Part shown: one piece after another, positions 47,743-59,930 of the stretch
Position numbering within the stretch: position 1 is the first letter of the stretch
How the letters are laid out: the number at the start of each line of letters is the position of its first letter
Origin: Ailurus styani
Lineage: Eukaryota; Chordata; Mammalia; Carnivora; Ailuridae
Length of the DNA: 64,000 bases
Reading direction: 5' to 3'
Assembly (NCBI GenBank): GCA_002007465.1
Contig: LNAC01001228.1
Span: 187,807-251,806, forward strand
Translations under genes and position numbers: made by a program
The notes under the pieces: model-generated
Databases searched by the model: none
What the model saw: only the letters and a program-made list of their open reading frames with translations
Told to the model about the DNA's origin: nothing

Positions 47743-48612
47743 CTATATTAATTTTTTTTCTAATTTTAAGGGTGGTAATAGCAATGTTATGTTTCTAAAA
47801 AGTCATTATATTTTATATTTTAGATTTTTATAATAAAATATTCATCAAGATTATATGACATGTAAGATACCTTCAAGATAATCCAGTGTATGTGTAAGAT
47901 TAGGTGGGTGGGTTTACAAAATTATCCATAAATTAATAATTATTAAAGTCATACTGCACGACACTATTGTCTCCACTACTATATATAGTTGAAATTTTCC
48001 ATAATACAAAATTTTTCAGAAGTATTCCAGGAAAGCAAGAAAAGAAAATACACAGAAAAGCTTTCTTTTGAAGTTATGTTGGTTTTTAAGGTTTCCTTCA
48101 TTTTTTCCCAGTTAGGAAAATGTGAGTATCCAAATCCTCCTCCAGACCATAGACCTCCCAGAAATGTAACACAAAAGAATAGGTATGTCACAGGAAATAA
48201 CAGTAAAGGAAGGCAAAGTAGTGTTCACTATATTATTGTTAATGTATACACTAATTTAATTAATAATGCAAAAATAAAAGTGTTCATTGAAAACCAGTGT
48301 TGTGATACATACCATACTATGTTCTGAGTGTACTAAAATAATGTAAAAGCAGACACATTCATTGTTTTCACAGAATTTACATTCATTGGAAGAAATACAT
48401 ATATAAATAATTCCACTAGTGTATAATTATAAACTCTAAGAATTCATAAAGGAAAAGAACAAGGTGACATGAGACTATTGAACAAAAAACAAGCATAGTT
48501 TGGTGGAGGTTAGAGGAGGCTTGAATAAATATCTGAGATGAAACAGATATTGTATAGTATGTAAAGCAAAAAACTAATAATAATCCAATTAAAGTAGAAA
48601 TAATGGATTTGA
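47743..48612. other. About 870 bp present only in block B'
   Basis: Block B jumps from the homolog of 47,742 to that of 48,613. This AT-rich stretch shows no gene or element I recognise; a 112-codon + frame (47,989-48,327) has no known resemblance. Confidence 0.6.
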
Positions 48613-48649
48613 ACTATTCTTTAGACCAAATGGACCCAATGAACATTTT

Positions 48650-49312
48650 AGTGATCTAAATAACATTTTTCTAAGAAAGGCATTCAAATGTCCAACTGGT
48701 ACATGAAAAAGTGTTCAATATCATTAATCATTAGAAAAATACAAATCAAAACCACAATGAGATATCACCTCACACCTGTCAAAATGACTATCATCAAGAA
48801 AATAAGAAATAACAAGTGTTGGCAAGGATATGGAGAAAAAGGAATCCTTATACACTGTTGGTGGGAATGTAAATTGGTTCAACCCTATAATATGGAGGTT
48901 CCTCAAAAAATTGAAATATCTGCACCTTGCACCTTCATATTCATTGCAACTTTATTTACCATAGTCAAAACATGGAAACAATTTAAGTGTCCAATGATGA
49001 TAAAAGGATAAAGCAAATGTTACACACACACACACACACACACATACACACACAAACATATATACACCACACAGTTGAATACCTCTCAGCCATAAAAAAG
49101 AATGAAATCTTGCCATTTGTGACAACATGGATAGACCTTAAATGTATTATGCTAAATGAAATAAGACAGAGAGAGAAAGACAAATACCATACATTTTCAC
49201 TTATATATGAAATCTAAAAAGTGAAACAAATGAAAAAACAAAACCAGACTCCTAGATACAGAGGACAGACTGATAGTTGCCAGGGGGTGGAGGGGGGGGT
49301 TGGGTGGTAGGC
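48650..49312 (+). mobile_element. Old L1 3'-end fragment (block B' copy)
   Basis: Same element as 17,500-18,146, with a CA run at 49,021-49,046. ORF2-like pieces such as [22 protein letters not shown] survive between stops. Confidence 0.88.
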
Positions 49313-49934
49313 AAAATGGGTGAAAATATCAAGAGTAAGATATTTCCAGTTATAAAATAAATAAATCATGAGTATGTCATGTCCAGCACAGAGAATATAG
49401 ACAGTAATAATGTATTTGTGTGGTGACATGTGGTAACTAGACTTATTACCCTGATCATGCCATAGTGCATATAAATGTTGAATTACTATATTGTACACCC
49501 GAAAGTCATATAATATTGTATGTCAATTATGCCCGAATTAATTTTGTATGGTGATAGATGTTAACTAGTCTTATTGTAATGATCATTTCACAAAATATAC
49601 AAATATTAAATCATGTACACCTGAAGATAATATAATGCTATGTCAATTATACCTCAAGAAAAAGGAATAACTGTTTTAACTTTGAAAAAAATGTCTTGGC
49701 AACAATTTTTTGGATATAAAACCAAAAGCACAAGCAACAAAAGCAAAAATAAACAAGTGAAACTACATACAATTTTAAAACTTCTGCATAGCCAAGCAAT
49801 CAGCTAAATGCAAAAGCAAACTATGGAATGTGAAAAAAAATATTTGTAAACCATCTATCTGACAAGGGATTGATATAAAGTTACCCATACAAATGAAGAA
49901 CAAAAAAAAAAAACTGATTTAAAAATGGGCAGAA
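49313..49934 (+). mobile_element. L1 tails and the left half of an interrupted old L1
   Basis: 49,313-49,680 are L1 3'UTR tails (gtacacccgaaagtcatata, tacacctgaagataatataa). From 49,680 an ORF2 region begins again and stops at 49,934, where a younger L1 starts; it resumes at 56,041. Confidence 0.75.
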
Positions 49935-52900
49935 GAGAACTTCCAGGGGAGAGGGCAGAGTAGGAGGATCCTAAGCTCACCTCATCCCATGGATACAACT
50001 AGATAACATCCACATCATTGTAAATAACCCAGAAAACCACCTGAAGCCTAGCAGAAAAGACTCTCCACAGCTAAATGGATAAAAGAGGTCACATCCACTA
50101 GGAAAGGAAGGGCAGAGATGTCGCTGGGAACTAAATGGACCCACGGGAGGAGGGATGCTGTGGGATCCAAGAGGGGAGAGAAACAGATCCTTCACACCAG
50201 CCATTCTAGGCACATGGAACCCACACAGGGAAGACAAATCCCCATAACCTTTGACTTTAAAAAACAGAATGACACAATTTTGCCAGTTCCTATAATCAGT
50301 GAGGCTTAACACCTAGAACTTTAAAAATCAGCAGGCTTGGCTCCTGGGGAGCCAGAGGGCAATAGGAAACTGGATACTTGCCCTTAAAGAGACAATACAA
50401 CACACAACCCTGTGAAGATACAGCATGCAAGCAGCAGTTTGAAAACAGCCTGGAGTATACAGAAGGGAGTTTTGTTTACTAATCTTAGACCATGTGCTGG
50501 AGTGGCAGGGTTCTTTGGGAGACTTCTTCAAGAGAAAAAGAACTAGTGGGTGCCATTTCCATCTCTTACCCTCCACACTAGACACATAGACACCTGTTAG
50601 AACCAGTGTAGTACCAAACTTGCTACCTAACTTGCTACAACTGTGCCACACCTCCACATTCTCTTATGGACATAACCACTTCAACCAGACTTCAGCATCA
50701 GGATCCCTCCACACCAGACATATACAAACCTTGATAACACCTCACACCCTGTCCCAACTTCTCCTGTGGACCTGTCCCTTGCAGGCAAGGAGAACCTCTG
50801 TAGATAACTGACCTGAAGGATAGAGCACCCGAAACACAACAGAACACAGACAGTACACACCAGAAACACTCCCTGAATTGCCAGACCCTGAACACTATAT
50901 GTCCTCTTCATAAAGCCATTATTCTCAGAAGCAGGAAATATATTGGACAAATATTTTAACACAGAGAAGAAGGCAGAGGCTTAGACAAAGTGCCAAGAAG
51001 AGTAATTCATCCCAAATGAAAGACCAAGATAAGGTCATGGACAGAGATCTAAGTGAAACAGATATATGTAATATGTCTGATGGAGAATTTAAAGCAATAA
51101 TCATAAGGATACTTGTTGGACTTGAGAAAAGAATGGAAGACTTCAGGGAGGCCTTTACCACAGAGATAAAAGAGCTAAAAAGGAATCAGTCAAGAACAAA
51201 AATGCAGTAACTGAGATTGGAAACAGGATGAATGCAATGAACACAAGGCTGAAAGAAGTAGAGGAACGAATAAGAGAAATAGAACACAATACATGGAATA
51301 TAATGAAGCTGAACAAAAGAGAGAAAGAAGGATTATGGAACATGAGAACAGACTTAGAGAACTTTATGATTCTATAAAATGCAATAACACTAATATTAAA
51401 GGAGTCCCAGAAGAAGAAGAGAGAAGAGGGGGCAGAAAATTTATTTGAGGACATATTAGCTGAAAACTTCCCTCATCTGAGGAAGGAAACAGACATCTAG
51501 ATCCAGGAAGCACAGAGAACTCCCATCAAAATCAACAAAAGCAGATCAAGACATATTGTAATTAGATTTGCAAAATATAGCAATAAAAAAATCTTAAAAC
51601 CAGCAAGACAAAAGTAGTTCTTAACTTACTATAAGGGTAGCTACAGGAATCTCAATGGAAATTTAGCAAGCCACAAGAGAGTGGCATGATATACTCAGCA
51701 TGCTGAATGGGAAAAATATGCAGCAAATAATATTCTATTCAGCAAGGCCGTCATTCAGAATAGAGAAGAGATAAAGCGTTCCCCAGACAAACAAATACTA
51801 CAGGCATTTGTGACCACTAAACCCTGAAAGAAATATGAAAGGGGACTTTTTGAGTGGAAAGGAAAGACCAAAATTGACAAAGACAAGAAAGGAAGAGAGC
51901 AAGTCTGCAGAAACAATGAAAAAACAAATAATAAAATGACAATAAATACATATCTATCAATAGTTACTCTGAATGTAAATGGACTAAATGCTCCAATGAA
52001 AAGACTTACAGTGTCAGAATGGATTAAAAAAACAAGGCCCATCTATATGCTGCCTACATGAGACTCATTTTAGACCTAAACACAACTGCAGATTGAAAGT
52101 GAAGGGATGGAGAAACATTTATCATGCAAATGAATGTCGAAAGAAACCCAGAGTAGCAATACTTATACTGAACAAACTAGACTTTAATCCAAAGACTATA
52201 ACAAGAGATAAAGAAAGACACTATATCATAATAAAGGAGACAATCCATCAAGAAGATATAACAATTGTAAATATTTATGCCCCAAACACAAGCAGCCAAA
52301 TATACAAATCAATAACAAACATAAAGGAACTAACTGATAATAATACAATAGTAGTAAGAGAATTTCATCAATGGACATATCATCTAAGTGGAAAACCAAC
52401 AAGAAACAATAGCTTTGAGTGACACACTGGACCAGATGGACTTAAGAGATATATTCAGAACACTCCATCCTAAAACAGCAGAATACACATTCTCTTCAAG
52501 GGCACATGGGACATTCTCCAGAACAGATCACATATGAGGTCACAGTTCAGACCTCAACAAGTACAAAAAAACTGAGATCATATCATGCATATTTTCTGAC
52601 CACAATGCTATGAAACTTGAAGTCAACCACAAGAAAAAGTTTGAAAAGACCAAAAATTCATGGAGGTGAAACAGCATGCTACTAAACAATGAATGGGTCA
52701 ACCAGGAAATCAAAGAAGAAATAAAAAATACATGGAAACAAATGAAAATGAAAATGCAATCATCGAAAACCTTTTAGATGTAGCAAAAGTGGACCTATGA
52801 GGGAAGTATGTAACAATACAGGCCTACCTTAAGAAGCAAGAAAAATGCCAAATAAACAACCTAACCTTACACCTACAGGAGTCTACACCTAAGGGGGAAA

Positions 52901-55900
52901 GAACAACACACAAAGCCTAAAGCCTAAAGCAGAAGAAAGGAAATAATAAAGATTAGAGCAGAAATAAGTTTTATAGAAAATTTAAAGAAAAAGAAATAAA
53001 GAAAAAAAAAAGAAAAAAACAGATCAGTGAAACCAGGAGCTAGTTCTTTGGAAAATTTTGTAAAATTGATAAACCTCTAGCCAGAGTTATCAAAAAAGAA
53101 AAGAGAAGGGACCCAAAGAAAAAAAATCACAAATGAGAGATGAGAAATAACCAAAACCACAGAAATACAAGCAATTATAGGAGAATACTATGAAAAACTA
53201 TATGCCAATAAATTGAACAACCTGAAAGAAATGGATAAATTCCTAGAAACTACCAAAATTGAAACAGGAAGAAACAGAAAGCTTAAACAGACCCATAAAC
53301 AGCAAAGAATTTAATCAGTAATCAAAAATCTCCTAAAAACCAGAAATCCAAAGCCAGACGGCTTTCCAAGAGAATTCTACCAGACATTTAAAGGACAGTT
53401 AATATCTATTCTTCTCAAACTATTTCAAAAAATAAAAATGGAAGGAACACTTTCAAATTCATTCTATGAAGCCACCATAACCCTGGTACCAAAACCAGAG
53501 AAAAGGTACCCTAAAAAAGAGAACTATGGGCCAAAATCCCTGATGAACATGGATGCAAAAATTCCCCCATAAAGTACTAGCACACCAAATCCAACAGTAC
53601 ATTAAAAGAATCACTTCACCATGATCAAGTGGGATTTATTCCTGGCTGCAAGGGTGGTTCACTATTCACAGGTCAAACAATGTGATACACCACATTAATA
53701 AAAGAAGGAATAAGAACCATATGATCCTCCCAATAGATGCTGAAAAAGCATTTGACAAAGCACAACATTCATTCAAGATAAAAATCCTCAACAAAGTAGG
53801 ATTAGGGGGAATAAACCTCAACATCATAAAGGCCATAGATGAAAAAAAAAAAACCACTCCTAATATCATCTTCAAAGGGAGAAAACTAAAAGCTTTTTCT
53901 TCTTTTTCTCTCTTTTTCAGGAAGAAGACAGGAATGTCTACTCTCAAAACTGTTAACATAGTACTGGAAGTCTTAGCTACGGCAATCAGACATAGAAAGG
54001 CATCCAAATTGGCTAGGCAGAAGTCAAACTCTCACTATTCGCAGATGATATGGTACTCTATATAGAAAACACAAAAGACTCCACCAAAAAACTTAGAACT
54101 GATACACAAAGCTAGTAAACTAGCAGGATAGAAAATCAATGTACAGAAATCTGTTGCATTTCCTTACAACAGTAATAAAGAAGCAGAAAGAGAAATCAAG
54201 GAATCAATCCCATTTACAATTGCCAAAATAATAAAGTGCCTAGGAATAAACCTAAAAGTTGAAAAAAGTTGAAAAAGTTGAAAAGTTGAAAGACCTTTAC
54301 TCTGAAAACTATAAAGCATTGGTGAGAGAAATTGAAGATGACTCAAACAAATGGAAAGACATTCTATGCTCATGGATTGGAAAAGCAAATATTGTTAAAA
54401 TGTCTATACTTCCCAAAACAAACTATACGATTATTGCAGTCCCTATCAAAATGCCAATAACATTTCTTCACAGAGCTAAAACAAACAATCCTATAATTTT
54501 TGTGGAACCACAAAAGACCCTGAATGGCCAAAACAACCTTGAAAAAGAAAAGAAAAGCAAGAGGGCATCATAATTCTGGACTTCAGGGTATATTATAAAA
54601 CTGTAGTGATAAAAACAGTATGGTACTGGCACAAAAACAGACACATAGATCAATGGAACAGAATAGAAAACTCAGAAATGAACCCACAACTATACAGTCA
54701 ATTAATCTGTGACAAAGCAGGAAAGAGTATCCAATGGGGAAAAGACAGTCTCTTCAACAAATGTTGTTAGGAAAACTGGACAGCAACATGCAAAAAAATG
54801 AAATTGGACAATTTTCTTACACCATACACAAATGTGAATTCAGAATGGATTAAAGACCTAAATTTGATACAATAAAGCATTAAAATCCTAGAGGAAACAC
54901 AGGCAGCAACCTTTTTGATATTGGCCACAACAATTTCTTACTAGATGTCGCCTGAAGCAACAGAAACAAAAGTAAAAATAAACTACGAGGATTTCATTAA
55001 AATAAAAAGCTTCTGTAGAGTGAAACAACAATCCATGAAATAAAAGGCAACCTGTGGAATGGGAGAAGATATTCACAAATGACATATCTGATAAATGGCT
55101 AATATCTAAAATATTTAAGGAACTTATAAACTCGACCCCTAAAAAACAAATAATTCAATTTTAAAAAGAGCAGAAGACATGAATAAACATTTTTCCAAAG
55201 AAGACATACAGATAGCCAACAGACACATAAAATGATGTTCAACATCATTCATCATCAAGGAAATACAAATCAGAACTAAAATGAGATATCACCTCACATC
55301 AGTCAGAATGGCTAAAATTAACAACACAAGAAACAACAGGTATTAAGTATACAGAGAAAGGGGAAACTTCTTATACTGTTGGTGGGAATGCAAACTGGTA
55401 TAGTTCCTCTAGAAAACAGTATGAAGATTCCTCAAAAAACTAAAAGTAGAATTGTCTTACAGTCCAGCAATTGCACTACTAAGTTTTTACCCAAAGAATA
55501 CAAAAGTACTATTTGGAAGGGATATGTGCACCCCAATGTTCACAGTAACATTATCAACAATAGCCAAATTATAGAAAGAGCCCAAGTGTCTGTTGATTGA
55601 TGAATGGATAAAGAAGATGTGATATATGTATACAATGAAATATAACTCAGCCATAAAAAATTGAAATATTGCCATTTGCAATGATGTGCATGGAGAGTAT
55701 TATGCTAAGCGAAACAAGTTGGTCAAAGAAAGACAAATACCATATAATTCCATTCATGTGTGGAATTTAAGAAACAAAATGAACAAAGGAGAAAAGAGAA
55801 AATAAAAAAAAGGAACTCTTAACAATAGAGAACAAATAGAGGGTTACCAGAGAGGAGGCAGGTGGGTAGATGGGTGAAATCAGCATTGGAGATTAAGGGT

Positions 55901-56040
55901 ACACTTATCATGATGAGCACTTGAGTAACATATAGAATTGTTGAATAACTGTATTACACACATGAAACCATATAATACTGTATATTAAATATACTTGAGT
56001 TAAAATTTAAAATAAAAGAAATGTAGCTCTGAAGACCACA
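49935..56040 (+). mobile_element. Full-length but decayed L1 nested in an older L1
   Basis: The 5' end is agaacttccaggggagaggg; a 5'UTR, ORF1 remnants (about 51,010-51,900), ORF2 remnants (51,940-55,750) and a 3' tail follow in order. Typical marks remain, such as [13 protein letters not shown] near 51,958, but many stops and frameshifts break both ORFs. It is flanked by atttaaaaatgggcagaa (49,917-49,934) and atttaaaaaatgggcagag (56,041-56,059), a target-site duplication within the host L1. Confidence 0.88.
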
Positions 56041-56640
56041 ATTTAAAAAATGGGCAGAGGAACTGAATAGACATTTTCCCAAAGAAGACAGACAAGTTGC
56101 CAGCAGTACTTATTAAGATACTCAACTTAGGCAATCATTAAAGAAATGCAAATCAAAAGTACAATTAAATACCAGCTCTCACCTACTTGAGTTATCAGAA
56201 AGACAAGAGATAAGTTCTGATGAGGATGTGAAGAAAAGGGAAATTTGTGCATTCTCAGAAGGAATGTAAATTGGTATGGAATATAGCCACTATAGAAAGC
56301 AGTATGGAGTTTCCTCGAAAAATTAAAAATAAAACTACTATGTGATCTGGCATTCTCACTTCTGAGAATATATTTAAAGGAAATGAAAACTGGATATCAA
56401 AGTAATAACTGCACTGCCATGTCTTTTGCAGCATTACTCATATCTTAGCACAATAGTTAAGATATGAAAATATTCTAACTATATCCACAGATGAATGGAT
56501 AAAGAAGATGTGATATTTTATTTACAATGGCATTTGGCCATGAATAAGAAGGAATACTACCATTTGATTGAAAGTAAAACCAAATACTCACAATGAATAA
56601 ATTATTCTAGAACACCCATACATTTTTCTCCAAGAAATAA
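56041..56640 (+). mobile_element. Right half of the interrupted old L1
   Basis: Continues the ORF2 end and 3' part of the element cut at 49,934: gaactgaatagacattttcc, gaatggataaagaagatgtg. Very diverged. Confidence 0.8.
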
Positions 56641-56821
56641 GCCTGATAAGACTCAGTTCTTTTTGTTAGCAAACTTGTTTGTAAAGGCTGTTCTTATTTT
56701 GACTAAATTGTCAATTAAAGATTATGTTCCCCCAATGAAATGTGGCAGCAAGGAATAGTTGTTTCTATGAAACTGTCACTGAACAGAAGGAAAAAGACTC
56801 TGATTCTCTCATTAAAAGTGT

Positions 56822-56930
56822 ACCTGGCTGGCTTCCTTGGTGGAGCATACAACTCTCGATCTCAGGGTTTTGAGTTTGAACCTCATCATCAGTGTAGAGA
56901 TTACTTAAAATAAAACCTTAAAAAAGAAGA
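56822..56930 (+). mobile_element. Old tRNA-derived SINE, short
   Basis: The segment tggtggagcatacaactctc, then gatctcagggttttgagttt, and gtgtagagattacttaaaat resembles an older CAN-SINE subfamily lacking the CT-rich tail. tRNA-like A and B box regions are visible but degraded. Confidence 0.68.
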
Positions 56931-57189
56931 AGAAACCTTCTTGCATGGGACCAAGATGACAATGCTGACCTGTAAGAATGTCCTAGAATATACTCTACCA
57001 CTTACCACCACAATGAGGTGGTATGTTTCAACTAGAAAAATAAGAGTTCAATGTTTCCCTAAACTCTGAATCTGGTTTAATCTCTAGGCCTACCCCTTGA
57101 CTTTGCAGGGTCAAAAACAATGAGCTACATACAGAGACCAAGAGCTCCTTGGACATCCAGCACAATTCCTTCCCATTTCCCCAAGAGTG

Positions 57190-58000
57190 TCCCTCCCTCT
57201 TGACTCCCAGAGGGAATGACAATGCCTACCCTGAGGAAGATGACAAAACCATTACAAAATTCTGACAACTCGGCATCTTGTTCAGGGCAGATTCAGACCA
57301 TGACCTTGGGGAGCAAAATCCTGAATGTCAGTATTTGTCCACACCTCATAGTGCCTATGTTGGATGACCTGCATCACAGCCTGGAATAAGAAAGACAAAG
57401 GCATCAAGGAAGCTTCATTCTCCATTCTGACCTTGTCCAGGAGAGGAAAGGACCTGCCATTGACTACTCAGGCCCATTGAGTGAGTGGGAGGGCAAGGAG
57501 GAGAGATGCCTGCTACTCATTGGCATCACCCTTCATAACCTCAGAGAAAAGTTCCCAGACATGTGTCTTAATAACAAAACTTGGAGACTGAGATTGAGAC
57601 CACCATTTATTGCTGGGCCCACATCAAAGGAGCCACCGTGTATAGTGACCTCCTTACCACCTGTCAGGAATCAACAAGTCACTATGTTCACAGACAAGAG
57701 GAGCCTTAACCTCTGAGAATCCTAGCTCAGTGAGACTATTAGGAAACTGTGCAGGAGACAAGGGGTGAAATGGTTGTGAATTGGTGCCCCAAAAAGGGAC
57801 TCTAGAAGCAGAGGGAACCCAGCCACTTATCCCCTGGGTCCATGATATAAGAACAAACTGCCCCTTGCACCACTCCACCGTGATGGGCTCTGGAGGGTAG
57901 TCCACATGGCGGGTGTGGACATATTTCCACTGGGGAGTCATCTGCAGCATCACCAAGACCTGGAAGATCCAATACCTATCCCCAGTAAAAGGGGTGGATT
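57190..58000 (-). pseudogene. DQB pseudogene fragment (exon 3 3' half and exon 4)
   Basis: On the - strand 58000-57862 aligns with the 3' half of DQB exon 3: a motif like WIFQVLVMLQMTPQ, then ITVEW, corresponds to [17 protein letters not shown] and ITVEW. The region 57306-57190 aligns with exon 4, keeping QSESA and a degraded membrane segment. The spacing of about 560 bp matches intron 3 of DQB1 (537 bp). The Cys of the beta-2 domain seen as YTCHVEH in DQB1 has become Arg, the exon 3 donor GT is lost (GC) and the 5' half of exon 3 is absent. It is more diverged than DQB1 is from DQB2, so it is an older copy. Confidence 0.82.
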
Positions 58001-58261
58001 CAAGGCTTGCTATTTGCACCCCATGCATGTGAGGATGTTTTTGAGAGGTGTGCACATTACTCAGGCTTGACCAATCAGAATCTTCTAAAATTGTTCAAAC
58101 ATTGGTAGATACTGTAAAAACACACGATGAAAACAGACAGACACATGCACACACAGAAACAAAGATGAGATAATATGTGAGGCAATGAGAAAGAGAGATG
58201 CAGACAGAGATAAAGGGATCCAGATAAATAATGGCAAAGGTGCAGACAGAAGTAGAGAGAC

Positions 58262-59596
58262 AGAGGCAGAGAGACAACGAAAGAGTGAGAGACACAACAG
58301 AGACAGAGATGCAGAGACAGACATAAAAATGTGCAGAGACACCCCTATGTTGACTGGAGCATTATTCATAATATCAAGATATGGAAGCAGCCTAAGTGTC
58401 CATTGTATAAAGACGTGACATACATATACAATGTAATATTACTCTACCATAGAGTATTGTGTATTACCATCTGCAACAACATGGATGGATCTACAGAGTA
58501 TTATATTAAGTGAAATAAATCAAAGAAAGATAAATGCTATATGATTTCACTTACACGTGGAATCTAAGAAAACAAATGAACAAAGAAACAACAACAACAA
58601 CAAAACAGAAACAGACTTGTAAATACAGTCTTATTGTAAATAATACTTGTAAAATCTCATGGTTGCCACAGGGGAGATGGATGGGAGGATAGACAAGATA
58701 GATGAAGAGGACTAAAAGGTAGAAACTTCCATTTATAAAAGAAATAAGTCACGGAGAGAAACAGTTGATACAGTCACTAATATTGTAATAAGGTGACAGA
58801 TGGTGACTATACCTATTGTGGTAAGCATTGAGTAATGTACAGAATTGTCAAATCACTATATTGTACACCAGATACTAACACAACATTATCCGGCAACAGT
58901 ACTACGTTAACATTAACAGTACTACATTAACAGTACATTAACAGTACATTAACAGTACTACAACAGTAAAGAAATACAATAAAAAAATGCAGAGAGACAC
59001 ACTGAAAGAAATGTAAGGAACAAGGAGAGACACATAGAAAAAAAGGTGCACACACAGAGATATAACAGAAAGAGAAGAGGGAGATGAAGATCTCACTGAA
59101 TGTCTGGATCTAGTCTCTTCTGAAATCAACTTAACCCCAGACTTCCTCATAACATGAACAAAGTAAATTTGAGTTGGGTTTCTATCATGTGAAACCAGAA
59201 ATGGTACTTTTATTGCTAGTTATACTTTTTTTAAATAAAAATGAACCTTGTTCAGTGTAACTTGCCAAGATATATCTGATTCATCACTGTGGTTCTCTGA
59301 GACACCAGGGGCCACTGTACCTGTGCCCACATAACTCCACTGTCAACTTATATACACGATGCTCACCAAACCTAAGGAGAGGCCAGCACACCCTTAGGCC
59401 ATTGCACTGAACAATACCAAATACTCATGAAGGATGTGACTATTCAGTTGATTTTCTATCTCCTCTGCCTGCTCTTCACTTGGCAGCCCCAGATGCCTCT
59501 AGTCTCCCTTCAAGGAGCAGTATGATCCTTTCATTCTGCTCTGATTTCCTGCCTCCACCCAGTTAAGAAGACTCAGGGTATAAAGAACTCAAAATC
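58262..59596. repeat. Block C' start, downstream of DQB2
   Basis: Aligns with 19,550-21,040. It contains an old L1 3' end (about 58,345-58,900) and a local tandem repeat. No gene recognised. Confidence 0.85.
58900..58970. repeat. Minisatellite of tacattaacag units
   Basis: About five imperfect units of tac(a/t)(a)ttaacag, absent or unexpanded at the matching place in unit 1 (about 20,155). Confidence 0.8.
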
Positions 59597-59599
59597 ATA

Positions 59600-59605
59600 T
59601 TTAAT
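59600..59605 (-). terminator. DQB2 polyadenylation signal ATTAAA
   Basis: Same signal in the same 3'UTR context as DQB1, at the matching offset of 38,555 bp. Confidence 0.58.
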
Positions 59606-59930
59606 TATGGTAAGATCTCTACATTCAGCTAAAAGGCTTCAATGTGCTCCTCTTGCACCATCTGAGAAGGAAGAACGGAAACAGAAAAGCCCTTGGGGCA
59701 GGAGTAGATGCTGCTGGCAGGGAGCTCACAGGCAGAGACTCCGAGGCCAGTGCAGGAAGCAGCACCACAGTCATATCCTCAGGGTGGGGGTCACAGGAGG
59801 GGACCTGGTGACTGTGTTTGAGGCACTGTAGGCCTCTGATCCATGTGGGGGACAGGTTGCCAGGCAGCTGGGAATCTGGGCAAGGACAGGCAGGCATTAC
59901 AGAAGGCGGAATCCCAGGTATCTTCAGGCG

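Larger units (their letters stand above)
46083..49312. repeat. Block B' (copy 2 of the older segmental duplication)
   Basis: Aligns with 15,959-18,146; homology begins right after the L1 poly-A. Copy-specific parts are a SINE (46,481-46,676), a short L1 (47,391-47,630) and 47,743-48,612. No gene recognised. Confidence 0.85.
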
